A DNA stretch of 64,000 bases from Kerstersia similis (GCF_965139615.1 NZ_CBCSIQ010000004.1:62001-126000), one strand, 5' to 3'. Shown: positions 35,499-45,778, counted from the stretch's first letter. The notes: generated from the sequence alone by a model not told the origin. A program made the numbers and translations.

Positions 35499-37856
35499 TC
35501 ACTTCAAATCTTCACTGCTGATGCGATACCCCATCGCCCGGTAGCCACGCTGCCGCTTGTCCCACATCCGCAGCAGCGCCGGATGACCGGTGTCGACGAA
35601 GTCGATGATCCGCACGTCAGTCTTGCTGGCGTGCTCGCGGTGCAGGCGCCCGGCGTACTGCTGCAACGTGCCCTTCCAAGACACCGGCATCGCGAGAACC
35701 AGGGTGTCGAGCGGCGGGTGATCGAATCCCTCGCCAACCAGCTTGCCGGTGGACAAAAGGACGCGCGGCGCGTCGGGCGGTAGTGCATCCAGGTCCGCGA
35801 CCAGCGTCGCTCGTTGCTTCCTGGACATTCTTCCGTGCAAGACGAACGGGGCCGGTTGCAGGCTGTCGAGTTCCGTCTTGATGGCATCGAGGTGTTCTGT
35901 GCGTTCTGTCAGGACCAGCACCTTGCGTCCCTGCGCGACGGCATCGCGCACCTCGGCGGCAATGGCAGCTGTTCTGGCCGAATCGTTGGCGAGGTGCCGG
36001 AAGACGTCCTGAATGCCAGCATCGGTCGGCACGTCGATCCGGCCGAAGCGTGAACGAGGCAGCACTTCCAGATCACGCGGTGCCCCGGCTGGCTTGGCGG
36101 CCGTGTATCGGATCGGCCCGCACTGCATGAAGATGATTGGCTGCTGCCCGTCGCGGCGAATCGGGGTCGCCGTCAGGCCCAGCACGTATTTCGCCTTGGT
36201 CCGCTTGAGGATCGCGTCGAAGGAGACTGCGCCGACGTGGTGGCACTCGTCGACGATCACCTGCCCATAGTCCTCGACCAGCGGGTTCACCTCACCCTGG
36301 CGGGACAGGGACTGCATCACCGCGATGTCGATCTTGCCAGTCGGTTTGGCCTTGCCGCCGCCTATGGTGCCGACCACGCCCTTGGCGACACCCAGAAAAG
36401 CTTGCAGGCGCTCCTGCCATTGCTTGAGCAACTCCGTGCGATGCACCAGCACCAGGGTGTTGACGCCCCGCCGGGCGATCATCGCGGCGGCGGTGACCGT
36501 CTTGCCGAAGGCAGTTGGCGCGCACAGCACGCCAGCATCGTGGGTGAGCAGTCCTGCAACAGCGGCTTCCTGATCGAGGCGCAGACTGCCGACGAAAGAC
36601 ACATCCAGCGGCTGGCCGCCGAAGCGTTCGTCTCGCAGGTCACAGGCAATACCGTTCTCTCGCAGCAAGGACAGCGCGGCATCCAGGCAACCGCGCGGCA
36701 GGGCGATGTGCTGGGGATAGCTCTCGGCGCATCCAATGACGCGCGGCTTGTCCCACACCGACATCCGCATCGCCTGGGCCTTGTAGAACTCAGGGTTCTG
36801 GAAAGCCGCCAGCCGGATCAGCCGGTTGGCCAGAGCCTGCGGCAACTCGGCCTTCTCGAAATAGATCAGATTGGCCAGCGTGACGGTCAGTGACTTCGGC
36901 ATCGGACCGGCCAGTTTCTTGGCCGATGTATTCTCGCGCTTCCAGGGCGTGGCCAGGTCCTCGTCGTCGATGAAGGTGACGTCTAGCGGATGGACGCCAC
37001 CCGAGGCCCGGAGGATGGTCGGCTCGATATCGTGCGCGGCCATCGGCTGGATGGACGCGAGGAACGCCCATTGATCAGGGTACGGTCGCAGATCGGGATC
37101 GACAAAGACGCTGAAACCCTGCTCCCTCGGACCTTTCTGCAGCGGCAAGGCGATCAGGTTGCCGAACCCGCCTTTGGGCATGGTGTCCTGGTTCGGGAAC
37201 AGTCGGTCATAGGATTCCAGCTTCAGTTGCCGGGTGCGAGCGCAGGTATGGGTGATGATGGCCGTGCCCAAGCGGCGGGCATCACGCGCTGAAACCCGGC
37301 TGGCGAAAAACACCCATGCATGCGCGCCATTGCCGGACCGCGAGATTTCCAGCGCAGCCGGAACACCCTGCTCTTCGCAGGACCGCATGAACGCTCTCGC
37401 GTCGTCGCTCCAGTCGGCCTCGTCGAAATCCACAGCCAAAAAATAGCAGGTGTCATCCTCCAGCAGCGGATAGACGCCTACTGTGTGCTCGCCGGCCAGG
37501 TGATCGTAGATCACCGCATCGGACAGTGGGATCAGCAGGCGATTGCTGCAATCGCCGCATTTGATGCGCGGCTTTTCGCAGATACCGGCGCGCCACTCAT
37601 TGGCGCAGGCTGGTGCGTAGCCCGACTTGCCTGAGGTCTTGCCTTCCCATCGAACTGGATAGACATCGGTGCGGCCTCGAAACAGACGGCGGAACAGCGC
37701 CACCTTTTCGGCAGTGGAAAGCCGGGACGGTTCCGGCTCCCTCGCCACAACGATAGCTGATTGCGGCGCACGCCACTCAATGCCGTGGGATTCAAGAAGC
37801 GCGATCAGGCGGGCGTTTTCGGCCTGCAAAGTTGAGAGAGCTGTCCGTTCAGTCAT
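35499..37856 (-). CDS. TOTE-type AEP primase fused to SF2 helicase
   Basis: This 785-aa protein has a coiled-coil N-terminus (STLQAENARLIALLESHGIEW region), a Cys cluster C-x8-C-x6-C-x2-C near 84-103, and an archaeo-eukaryotic primase-like domain with VDFDEADW (about 143-148) and SGNGAHAWVFF (174-184), as in TOTE conflict systems. An SF2 helicase follows, with Walker A APTAFGKT, DECHH box and motif VI QYAGRLHRE. The start at 37856 overlaps the upstream stop (ATGACTGA). TOTE systems are proposed to defend against mobile elements. Last gene of a six-gene minus-strand defence operon. Confidence 0.82.
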   Translation of the reverse strand: MTERTALSTLQAENARLIALLESHGIEWRAPQSAIVVAREPEPSRLSTAEKVALFRRLFRGRTDVYPVRWEGKTSGKSGYAPACANEWRAGICEKPRIKCGDCSNRLLIPLSDAVIYDHLAGEHTVGVYPLLEDDTCYFLAVDFDEADWSDDARAFMRSCEEQGVPAALEISRSGNGAHAWVFFASRVSARDARRLGTAIITHTCARTRQLKLESYDRLFPNQDTMPKGGFGNLIALPLQKGPREQGFSVFVDPDLRPYPDQWAFLASIQPMAAHDIEPTILRASGGVHPLDVTFIDDEDLATPWKRENTSAKKLAGPMPKSLTVTLANLIYFEKAELPQALANRLIRLAAFQNPEFYKAQAMRMSVWDKPRVIGCAESYPQHIALPRGCLDAALSLLRENGIACDLRDERFGGQPLDVSFVGSLRLDQEAAVAGLLTHDAGVLCAPTAFGKTVTAAAMIARRGVNTLVLVHRTELLKQWQERLQAFLGVAKGVVGTIGGGKAKPTGKIDIAVMQSLSRQGEVNPLVEDYGQVIVDECHHVGAVSFDAILKRTKAKYVLGLTATPIRRDGQQPIIFMQCGPIRYTAAKPAGAPRDLEVLPRSRFGRIDVPTDAGIQDVFRHLANDSARTAAIAAEVRDAVAQGRKVLVLTERTEHLDAIKTELDSLQPAPFVLHGRMSRKQRATLVADLDALPPDAPRVLLSTGKLVGEGFDHPPLDTLVLAMPVSWKGTLQQYAGRLHREHASKTDVRIIDFVDTGHPALLRMWDKRQRGYRAMGYRISSEDLK

Positions 37857-38403
37857 CGACCCCGTACTCGGAAAGCAACTCATCCATATCGTCGCCTACG
37901 CCGTAACCAAAGTTGTGGCTGATGTTTCGAACCACGCACAGACGTCCCCAGAGCGTGGATCGCGCCGCATCGGGCAATGCAGCAATCGCCTTCAAGGCCT
38001 GTTCGAACATTCGCACCAGTGCGTCGAAGTACCCCTCGTCCTGCAGGCCAATGTCGTTGCTGAACCCGGCTGCACGCTCACAGTAAAACACCATCAGTTC
38101 CGCAAGTCCGTCGGGTTGCCCGACAGCTTTCTTGTAATCCGAAATAGCCTTTTTGGCCTTGGCTACCGAGGTGTCCTGGTTCTTGAACACGTCGGGCCAG
38201 AGCCAGCGGTCGATGGCGGCCTTGTAGGGCTTGAGCACATCTTCGCCGAGTCCGAAGCGGGCGTGCAGGAATGCCTGGTTGTCTTTACTGGCGGCGTACA
38301 GGTCTTGCACAAGCCCCATCAGGCCAGCGCGGTCGAAGTCGGCCAGTTTGGTTTTAACGTCGCTCCAGCTGGGGGTCGATTTCGGAGTTTTCTTCGTTGC
38401 CAC
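37849..38403 (-). CDS. DUF6155-like small helical protein
   Basis: This 184-aa charged, mainly helical protein opens MATKKTPKSTPSWSDVKTKL and contains DFDRAGLMGLVQDLYAASKDNQAFLHARFG, a layout seen in DUF6155-type proteins (recognition moderate). The GTG at 38403 has AGGGAG at 8 bases and is preferred to the GTG at 38412, whose ribosome site would abut it. It overlaps the TOTE gene by 8 bp, so the two are coupled. Its role is unknown; coupling suggests an accessory of the primase-helicase. Confidence 0.6.
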   Translation of the reverse strand: MATKKTPKSTPSWSDVKTKLADFDRAGLMGLVQDLYAASKDNQAFLHARFGLGEDVLKPYKAAIDRWLWPDVFKNQDTSVAKAKKAISDYKKAVGQPDGLAELMVFYCERAAGFSNDIGLQDEGYFDALVRMFEQALKAIAALPDAARSTLWGRLCVVRNISHNFGYGVGDDMDELLSEYGVDD

Positions 38404-38512
38404 GCGCTTCACTCCCTGGGCCGAATCGTTGCGCTGTGTTTAAAAGTCGGGGCCAAGAACTCCGTCGCAAACATACAAACGAGAATCCAGTTCCCGCCCA
38501 CCAGCTGCGGAG

Positions 38513-40237
38513 TCATGCTTTGATCCCATATGACCCGGCCAGACGATTCAGCAAATCCTTATGCCGCACCTCTAGATCACCCAGAGTGAAGGTACCCAAG
38601 GCCAGGAGACGCTGGGAGTTTGGCAAGCTTTCAACTCGGTCCTCGAAGTAACGCACCCGTTTATCGGCAAAGTCCAGGTTGCCCAGCGACGTGTTCTTAC
38701 GTCGTGACAGAAGCATCAGGTTGCCGAGCCGGTGAAGCCATACCTCACGCTGCGCATCGGTGAAATCCTTGAGCCATTGGCTGGCTTTGCCCGGTGTCTG
38801 CGGCAGAATGTGCTCGACGCTGATCTCGTCGGGCAAGTTCAAGGGTGCGGCATGACTGGCCAGCAGATATTCCAAACGCAACAGCACATACCTGGCAAAG
38901 CGCCGCCCATAGATCGCACCGTCGAGCAGATCCATCAGCTGCTTAGAGTCGAAATCGAAAACCCTGCTGGCCAAGACCTCGTCTGGAGTCCTGGCTGACT
39001 CGATGGCCTTGAGCACCTCGTTCATGTTGCTGATCCGCTGGGTTGGTGTCAGCTGCACAATCCAGTCGGCCGAAAATTTGTTATCGATGCGCTCGATCAG
39101 ATCGAGCAGTTTCTGAGCCTTGAATTTGCGATACCAGGCCAGCACCGGTGGAATCCAATCGGTGGCAGGCAAGCCACGGCGCATCACGTTGATGCGGTTG
39201 CGGTACGCGTTGCCAAGGCTGGTTGGCAGGCCATCAAACTGGATTGCCTCGTCGAAAGCGTCCTTGTAGGCTTTGACAGCCTCAAAACTGTCAGTGCCCA
39301 GCGCCAGCAACGGTGGTTTGGCACCGTAGATGCGCTCGTCGAATTCCTTGAGCAGACCTTCGCGCGCCTTATCTTTCACGTAGATCGTGCGCACCAGGGA
39401 TAGGAATCGGTCGAATTCATCACGACCCATCTCGCCCTCGACCTCCTCCCAGTATTCGGCCCATTTGGTGCGCTCACTGTCCTTGCTGATGGCGCCAAGG
39501 TTTTTGGCCTTGAGGATGTCGCTGTTCGACAGGGGGATGCCCCGGTCGTTAAGGATGGTGAACAGGCGGAAAGCGTCGTCCAGATCCTCGGTGGAGACAT
39601 AGATGAACAGTGCGTTGTTCAGCAAATATCCCACAAAGCGGTCAAAGTCTGCCTCAGACGGAAAACGGGTGGTGTCATCAATACTGGCATGTATGGTCTG
39701 CAAGCCTGCGGCCATATTCGACAGCGACAGGTTCTTGCTGGCTGCGATGCCCACCAAATCCGGGCTCTGAGAGCCACCATCAGTCTTGATGTAACTTTCG
39801 ATGAAGGTGCCAACGTTATCGCGAATGTCATAGACGATGCGATTGCGACCGGGAATCTTCTTCCACTTGTTCTCTTCCTGGAACAGCATTTCACGGCAAG
39901 CGGCTTTAAGCTTGTCATCCGTCACTCGGTCACGGATGCAGGCCAGCATCAGCATTAACGTGGTCAGACGCTGCTGGCCATCCAGTAGTTCGTACTCTTC
40001 AAAGCTCACCCCGTCGGTGGTGCGAGTTGCCTTGCGCAGCACCATAGAACCCAGAAAGTACTGCCCTTCCGGGTTGTGCTCGCTGGCGTAATTCACATCA
40101 TCGATCAGCTCGGAAATCTCATCTTTGCCCCAGACATAGGCTCGCTGGTAATCCGGGATGCGGAACCAGAAACGCGAGAACACCTCGCCAATGACGATCT
40201 TGGCGCTCTCGATCTGCCCCTTTTTACTTGAACTCAT
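38513..40237 (-). CDS. DUF262/DUF1524 protein, GmrSD-like restriction enzyme
   Basis: This 574-aa protein has the N-terminal DUF262 domain with IPDYQRAYVWGKDEI (about 28-42) and LLDGQQRLTTLMLM (near 85), the GmrS-type nucleotide-using domain. The C-terminal DUF1524 HNH-like nuclease shows ISVEHILPQTPG, HRLGNLMLLSRRKNTSLGN and a following basic FADKR (about 470-535). GmrSD cuts DNA with modified cytosines. ATG 40237 is chosen because AGGGAG lies upstream of it; the GTG six bases earlier overlaps that site. It follows the Res gene by 15 bp. Confidence 0.87.
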   Translation of the reverse strand: MSSSKKGQIESAKIVIGEVFSRFWFRIPDYQRAYVWGKDEISELIDDVNYASEHNPEGQYFLGSMVLRKATRTTDGVSFEEYELLDGQQRLTTLMLMLACIRDRVTDDKLKAACREMLFQEENKWKKIPGRNRIVYDIRDNVGTFIESYIKTDGGSQSPDLVGIAASKNLSLSNMAAGLQTIHASIDDTTRFPSEADFDRFVGYLLNNALFIYVSTEDLDDAFRLFTILNDRGIPLSNSDILKAKNLGAISKDSERTKWAEYWEEVEGEMGRDEFDRFLSLVRTIYVKDKAREGLLKEFDERIYGAKPPLLALGTDSFEAVKAYKDAFDEAIQFDGLPTSLGNAYRNRINVMRRGLPATDWIPPVLAWYRKFKAQKLLDLIERIDNKFSADWIVQLTPTQRISNMNEVLKAIESARTPDEVLASRVFDFDSKQLMDLLDGAIYGRRFARYVLLRLEYLLASHAAPLNLPDEISVEHILPQTPGKASQWLKDFTDAQREVWLHRLGNLMLLSRRKNTSLGNLDFADKRVRYFEDRVESLPNSQRLLALGTFTLGDLEVRHKDLLNRLAGSYGIKA

Positions 40238-40252
40238 TTCCACTCCCTGGGA

Positions 40253-42775
40253 TTACTTGGATGCAACAGCAAACAGATCGTCGAGCTGCGGATTACTCGT
40301 GATCAGCAACAGCTTTTTAATCGTGGCGGCCTGATTGATCTCCAGGCGCGCGAAATGCTCGCCACCCGCGGAAGACTGTTTGCGGATCAGTTGGATGCGC
40401 CCGAACAGCGCGCCGTGCTTTTCCGCAAACTTTGCCAGCCCGACGGCTTTCTCAAAGTTGTCACTCAGGCTAGGGTCGTGGGGTTCCAAAATGTCGATGG
40501 CGAAGTCGCTGCCGACTTTGCGCACCACGACCATATCCGGAAACATCGGACGCACGTCACTGCCAGTTTCATACGGGATTTCCAGCGACCACGGTTTGCG
40601 ATCCAGATTGCGCAGCCAGCCGACCACTTCGGCTTTGGCCAGCTCCTCCTTCAATATCCCGGCTTCCCAACTGCCCAGCTCGGCGCGGAACTGGCCGTTA
40701 CCCTCCACATACAGATGCCGCTCCCAGAGCGGATCAGTCGGCAGGCGCTTGAAGTCGATGGATGCCGGCAAATGCCACGGCACTTCGCTAGGTTTGGCTG
40801 TTGCCAGGCGCAGCTTTTCGTAATTGACGCGTCGCTGCTCCTTGAGTTTGTAGATGGCCTTCTTGTGCTGGTCATAAAGGCTGTCGAAGGCCGCCTCCGC
40901 CTTGGATTCCAGAACAGCCATTTCTGCCGCGTTGCGGGCCAGAACGATGGCCTCGACCTTCACATCCAGCGCATCGCGATCCGCGTGAGCGCGCCAGTAC
41001 TCCATCTGCAGGCCATGGCTGAAGGCGCGACCAGCTTCTTCAAACAGCCGATCAATGTCTACGTCCGAGGCATCAATGTGATAGTCCGCAGTCGGCTCAG
41101 CTACGCCAGCGCCGTTATTGACAGCCAGGGTCCGCAGGCCAACCTGCGTGATCGCTTTGGCCGCAGCATCGAACTGGCCTGCCGCCTTGATCGCGGCGAC
41201 CTGCTGCCCCATCCACTCAACAATCTGCTGCTTGGCTTGGCCCCAGGCATCGTCATCGATCTCATCGATGGTCAGGCTGCGTGAGATGGCCATATACCGG
41301 CGCAGCGGGCTTTGTGCTCGAGCAGCATTCACGCGGTAGGTGATCACTTCATCAAGTGCCGCAAAGATGGACTCGCAGCCTTCGCGCCGCTTGAGCACCA
41401 CCAGATTGCGGCTGGAGCCGGTTTCGGCGGGCGGCACATCTTCCGCGTTGTGCAGCGAGGCCACCACGCTTTCCACGGCCCCCGTATCGAAGTAGGGCAA
41501 AAACAGATGCACATCGTTGAGCGCCGCATCCTTTTCGATGCGGCGTGCCAGCGGCGTGCGCACCATCCGGCCCAGCAACTGGGCGATGTAGGTGTGGTCC
41601 TCCGCACGGCGGAACGACATCATCACTTCGGCGCGCGGGCAATCCCAGCCGGTGGACAGGCTGGTCTTGAAGAACACCACACCGATGTTTTTGTCCGCAT
41701 CAATCCGCGAGGCTTCGACCTTGCGCACCCGGCGGCCGCCCACGTCCAGGTCACCCGTGTCGTGCATCGCATGGGCAACCTCGCCTTCGTTCAGGCGACG
41801 GCCAATGGCACTCTCGATCACGGTCAGCGCTGCGCCAAGATCGGTCTTGGTGAGTTGACGGTCGGAACCGTTTTCGACCTGCACCACCAGCACCGGCCAG
41901 ATGATTTGCTCTTTTTCGTCATGGCAATACGCGCCCCAGGCGGCCGTCATCTGTCCCCAGCGCCGGGCGGCTTCTTCCAATAGCGCCATCTCGGCTGTCG
42001 TGGCAGCTTCAGGGTGATGAATCAGGATGCGGTCTTTCAGCAGGCCGGATTTACGCACTTCTTCTGCCGGTACGGCCACCTTGTGCGTGGTCACGGTGTG
42101 TTCGGCATTGGCAATCAAATCCAGAAACCGCTTGGGCGTAGCCGAGACGCCAATCACCATCGGCATCTTGACCAGGCCCACCTCGGGGTACCCCAGCAAG
42201 AAGCGCTGCATCAAGGTTTGCGCAGCCTGCGCTCCCTTGCCCGAGGTCATGCCGCGGTGCGCTTCGTCGATCACCACATAGAAGCGATCCGGAATCGCCC
42301 GTGCCGTATTGGTCAGCGTTTCCCAGATCAAATGCTGCCGTCCGTCGCCACGGTTGGTCAGCGGTTGATTTACGGCCAGCTTCTGCGTGTTGATGAAATA
42401 GATGCGCCCGCCATCCAGCAGGGGCGCGTCGAAATGCGCATCAATGGTGATGAGCTGATTAACCCGGTACACCTTGTCCGACTTGCTCTCGATCTTGAGC
42501 TTGGTTTGCTCGTTGAGCTCGGGCATGTCCGACACCCACAGGATGACGGCATCGGGCTGCGGCGCCCAATCCAGCGGCCAGGCCAACTGGTCATCGGGCT
42601 CGTCCAGAATGGCCTCGAACAGCGCCGTCATCATGATGGTCTTGCCGCTGCCCGTAGCGGCCGAGAAGGCCACGACTTGCTGGTTATCCGGCGACACGCT
42701 CTTGCGGGCGCTCACCAAGGCATCGCGTAGTTTGCCCAGCGCGTCTTTCTGAAAATCGAACAGCGTGACCTTCAT
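40253..42775 (-). CDS. Type III-like restriction (Res) DEAD/DEAH helicase
   Basis: This 840-aa protein starts MKVTLFDFQKDALGKLRDAL. Walker A is SAATGSGKT (near 50), the DEAH box is VVIDEAHRGM (near 195), and a motif VI-like QLLGRMVRTPLARR lies near 400. Near the C-terminus FAIDILEPHDPSLSDN...KAVGLAKFAEKHG resembles a PD-(D/E)XK nuclease core. The start overlaps the Mod stop (ATGA). With the methyltransferase it forms a type III-like restriction-modification pair; specificity cannot be read. Confidence 0.87.
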   Translation of the reverse strand: MKVTLFDFQKDALGKLRDALVSARKSVSPDNQQVVAFSAATGSGKTIMMTALFEAILDEPDDQLAWPLDWAPQPDAVILWVSDMPELNEQTKLKIESKSDKVYRVNQLITIDAHFDAPLLDGGRIYFINTQKLAVNQPLTNRGDGRQHLIWETLTNTARAIPDRFYVVIDEAHRGMTSGKGAQAAQTLMQRFLLGYPEVGLVKMPMVIGVSATPKRFLDLIANAEHTVTTHKVAVPAEEVRKSGLLKDRILIHHPEAATTAEMALLEEAARRWGQMTAAWGAYCHDEKEQIIWPVLVVQVENGSDRQLTKTDLGAALTVIESAIGRRLNEGEVAHAMHDTGDLDVGGRRVRKVEASRIDADKNIGVVFFKTSLSTGWDCPRAEVMMSFRRAEDHTYIAQLLGRMVRTPLARRIEKDAALNDVHLFLPYFDTGAVESVVASLHNAEDVPPAETGSSRNLVVLKRREGCESIFAALDEVITYRVNAARAQSPLRRYMAISRSLTIDEIDDDAWGQAKQQIVEWMGQQVAAIKAAGQFDAAAKAITQVGLRTLAVNNGAGVAEPTADYHIDASDVDIDRLFEEAGRAFSHGLQMEYWRAHADRDALDVKVEAIVLARNAAEMAVLESKAEAAFDSLYDQHKKAIYKLKEQRRVNYEKLRLATAKPSEVPWHLPASIDFKRLPTDPLWERHLYVEGNGQFRAELGSWEAGILKEELAKAEVVGWLRNLDRKPWSLEIPYETGSDVRPMFPDMVVVRKVGSDFAIDILEPHDPSLSDNFEKAVGLAKFAEKHGALFGRIQLIRKQSSAGGEHFARLEINQAATIKKLLLITSNPQLDDLFAVASK

Positions 42776-45315
42776 GCCCGCGCTCCCTGGATATCGGTGT
42801 GACCGGCAGCGCGGTCCTGATTCTTGTTGATCATGAAATTGAGCAGGTAATCGCGGTACAACTGCACCACCCCCAAGCCGGGATTGGCCTGGCCCGCCAC
42901 CTCGCGCACATCTTGCGCCATGGTTTTGAAGGATTCGTCCGCATCGGTGACGATGAACACCTGCCTCAAACATGGTTGGCCTGTGCGGCCTTCCAGCGCT
43001 TTGAGCAAGCGGCCCATGCGGGTTTCATCAAGCAGCACCACGAAATTGCTGCCCTCCGGTGCAAACACCACAGGTTCGGGCTCTCCACGGGGCAGTTCAG
43101 GGCGCGGCCCCAAAGCGCCCGACTTCAACCACAGCAGCGGCAGGATTTCGCGGAAGGCCTGGCGCAAGGTAACGCGCTCCTTTTCCAGAAAATCTAGCTT
43201 GAAGTACGCCAGATTGGCGGCAAAACCCGCGCTCATCGGGCGCTTTTCTTCCTCCGGTACCAGGATCGGCCCGAGCAACTCGGTCACCAGTGTTTTCAAC
43301 TGCTCAAACACGCGCTTGACGGGCGTGACGATATAGAAGTCAGTGATGTGCTCTTGCCCGTCTAGCGCCTCCAGCCAATCTTCTGCGGCTGCCGGGTCAA
43401 ACAACACGCTGGCCTTGTGGTCGTCCGACACGATGAATCGGCACGGGTCTTTCACCAGCGTTTGCGGCAAGCCGTCGATCAGCGCCACCACCTGCTTTTT
43501 CTTGGGCAGCGTGTCGAGCTGCGCAGGATCGACAAAACCGATCTGTGTGAAGCTGCGCGCTTTCTCCCGCTCCACCGTTTTGCCGGTCAGGTATTCACCG
43601 GTCAGCACCGAACCATCGTCGCGCTGGCCGAGGATGGTGTACTTGCTGCGCGGCCAGGTCACCGAACGGCAGATGCCCTGCGCCTCCCACTCGTCGTCGC
43701 CCGGTTGCAGACCGCGGGCGCTCAGCGCGGCGGCTTCTTCTGCCGAGACTTCGTTGTTGGTGACCAGGATGCAGCGGCGTGACCCGCCATCGGTGGCGTT
43801 GAGCAGGTTGACGGCATTCAGCGTGGTGCCGCTGCCTGCGAAGAAATCGACGATCAGTGCGTTGGGGCGATCGCGGACAACGGCTGCGACTGCATCGCGA
43901 GTGGCATAGAGCGATTTGGGAAACGAGAATTTTCGTCCTTCGCCAAAGATCGATTTGAGTATGTCAGCGCCATAGGCCCCGGCATCGTGTGCACTGCGAT
44001 GCCAGACGGTTTTGATCTGTCGTTCGCGCTCCTCAGCGTATTCAACGCTTACAACATTGCGTAGCTTGTCAAACTCGACGACCCGAATCGCGCCACTTTC
44101 AATTTGCAGTTGAAGTTTGCGACTAAGGTACGAGATACCCCAAGTTCGTCTGCTCTCATCAAAACCGCCTAGGCTTACGTAGCCTTTCTTAATCAATCCA
44201 CGCAACGATTCAGGACCAACGCCCCAGTTCCCGAAACTTCCATCCATGCGAATCGGCCAAGCAGCGGCAAAACCGTCAACTTTCGCGTCCAAGTCTGGAG
44301 TTTGATCCAAAGGAAGGTAATCACCAGCCCCAACAATGGCATTCCGCTTAGTATCAATAAGCACGGGGAAGAACATCTTGTGTCGATCCTGGCGGCGCGC
44401 GTTTGTACCTGACCGAAGAAGCCCCTTCCATCGCGGAGTCGTATTTGTGCCAGGTTTAGCTGGCGAAAGCAGGTCATCACCCAAGCTGTTTACGAATGCT
44501 TGGTTTCCAAAACAAAAAAGTGCGTACTCCTCAACCCTAGAGAAACGCCCCTGAGTTACACCTTTTGGGTTAATAACGATGGTTACCAACTGCCGGTATG
44601 CCTCCGGAAATTCCCGCTCCAGCAGCATCCCAAGGTGATGCACCTCGTGCTCGTCAATCGTGACGATCAGCACTCCGGTGCCTGGCTTGAGCAGTCTCTT
44701 GGCCAGTTTCAGCCGCTTTTCCATGAAGGCCAGCCATTTGCTGTGCCGCCAGCCATCGTTGCCGTCCACGTAGTCGTTGTTGTATTTCCAGTCGCGCGCG
44801 CCGGTGTTGTAGGGCGGGTCGATGTAGATGCAATCCACCTGACCGGCATACAAATAGTCCAGCAGTTGCAACGCGTGGTAGTTGTCGGCCTCGATCAGCG
44901 TGTGCCAGGGGGCATCTGCCGGGCCGTTGGCCACGGCATCTACCGGCACCAGCGCGGGGAAGATCGGCTCGCCAAACTCCCGCACCACCAGCAGCTCATC
45001 TACCGGCAACTGCACCGGCTCTGCCGCAGCACGGGTGGGATCGCTGGGGTGCGTTTCGTTGCTGGGTTTAACGCAGGTGGCCACGCCCGCATGGATGGAC
45101 TTGATTTGCCATACATCTTTCAGCGCACCCTGACGGCGGCACACCAGATCGCCCTTGCGTGGCTTGGCACCATGCAGTGGCAACAACTCGGGCAGGTGAT
45201 CTTCGAACACCAAACCGAATTTCTTTTCTTTCTTCGCGTTGTCCCACTCGGCAGCAAGGCGCTCGCGCAGGCGCGGATCGCTGATTTGGGCGATCAGGGT
45301 ATCAATGGCGGACAA
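42772..45315 (-). CDS. Type III-like site-specific DNA methyltransferase (Mod)
   Basis: This 847-aa beta-type amino-methyltransferase has the catalytic motif IDPPYNTG (about 165-172) before the AdoMet-binding FFAGSGTTLNAVN (near 485). A long C-terminal part probably does target recognition. The start is the TTG at 45315, preceded by AAGGAGG at 5 bases, rather than the TTG at 45339. It modifies adenine (or N4-cytosine) in the site recognised with the Res partner. Coupled to res by ATGA. Confidence 0.88.
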   Translation of the reverse strand: MSAIDTLIAQISDPRLRERLAAEWDNAKKEKKFGLVFEDHLPELLPLHGAKPRKGDLVCRRQGALKDVWQIKSIHAGVATCVKPSNETHPSDPTRAAAEPVQLPVDELLVVREFGEPIFPALVPVDAVANGPADAPWHTLIEADNYHALQLLDYLYAGQVDCIYIDPPYNTGARDWKYNNDYVDGNDGWRHSKWLAFMEKRLKLAKRLLKPGTGVLIVTIDEHEVHHLGMLLEREFPEAYRQLVTIVINPKGVTQGRFSRVEEYALFCFGNQAFVNSLGDDLLSPAKPGTNTTPRWKGLLRSGTNARRQDRHKMFFPVLIDTKRNAIVGAGDYLPLDQTPDLDAKVDGFAAAWPIRMDGSFGNWGVGPESLRGLIKKGYVSLGGFDESRRTWGISYLSRKLQLQIESGAIRVVEFDKLRNVVSVEYAEERERQIKTVWHRSAHDAGAYGADILKSIFGEGRKFSFPKSLYATRDAVAAVVRDRPNALIVDFFAGSGTTLNAVNLLNATDGGSRRCILVTNNEVSAEEAAALSARGLQPGDDEWEAQGICRSVTWPRSKYTILGQRDDGSVLTGEYLTGKTVEREKARSFTQIGFVDPAQLDTLPKKKQVVALIDGLPQTLVKDPCRFIVSDDHKASVLFDPAAAEDWLEALDGQEHITDFYIVTPVKRVFEQLKTLVTELLGPILVPEEEKRPMSAGFAANLAYFKLDFLEKERVTLRQAFREILPLLWLKSGALGPRPELPRGEPEPVVFAPEGSNFVVLLDETRMGRLLKALEGRTGQPCLRQVFIVTDADESFKTMAQDVREVAGQANPGLGVVQLYRDYLLNFMINKNQDRAAGHTDIQGARA

Positions 45316-45391
45316 ACTTCCCTCCTTTTGGCCTGCCAACCCACGCGGGCAACAGACTCGTGTTCATTCAGCAATTCGATGGGCCCAGTCA

Positions 45392-45598
45392 TCACGAGCC
45401 CTTTTCTTCCTGAGCCGCATGCTCATCCGCACCACCGGCGCGCACCCAGTCGTCCACCTCGGAAACCTGGAACTTCCACAACCGCCCCACGCGGTGTGCA
45501 GGCAGGCCCTTGCGGTCGATCCAGCGGTAGATCGAATCGCGCGTGACACCCAGATGCTCGGCAATCTGGTCCACGGATACCCATGGTTCAGCGGTCAT
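45392..45598 (-). CDS. Helix-turn-helix/excisionase-type DNA-binding protein
   Basis: This 68-aa MerR/AlpA-like HTH shows WVSVDQIAEHLGVTRDSIYRW and HRVGRLWKFQVSEVDDWV, the standard excisionase-family (HTH_17) layout. It leads the restriction operon by 76 bp. A CGGAG site precedes the ATG. It may regulate the modification/restriction genes or act in element excision. Confidence 0.8.
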   Translation of the reverse strand: MTAEPWVSVDQIAEHLGVTRDSIYRWIDRKGLPAHRVGRLWKFQVSEVDDWVRAGGADEHAAQEEKGS

Positions 45599-45778
45599 GG
45601 CAATGCTCCGGTGACAGCGGCTTGGGCGGCATAAAGTCGGTTTCAGTCGTAAAGGACGTAATTTATCAGTTTGGCGCGTGGCCGGCGAGCGCCCGATGCC
45701 CAGAGCATGATCTTTAGCTTGGCTTGCTTGTGGTTCAGCGCGTGAATGGTGGCGTCATCCATCAACCGGGAGCCCGCC

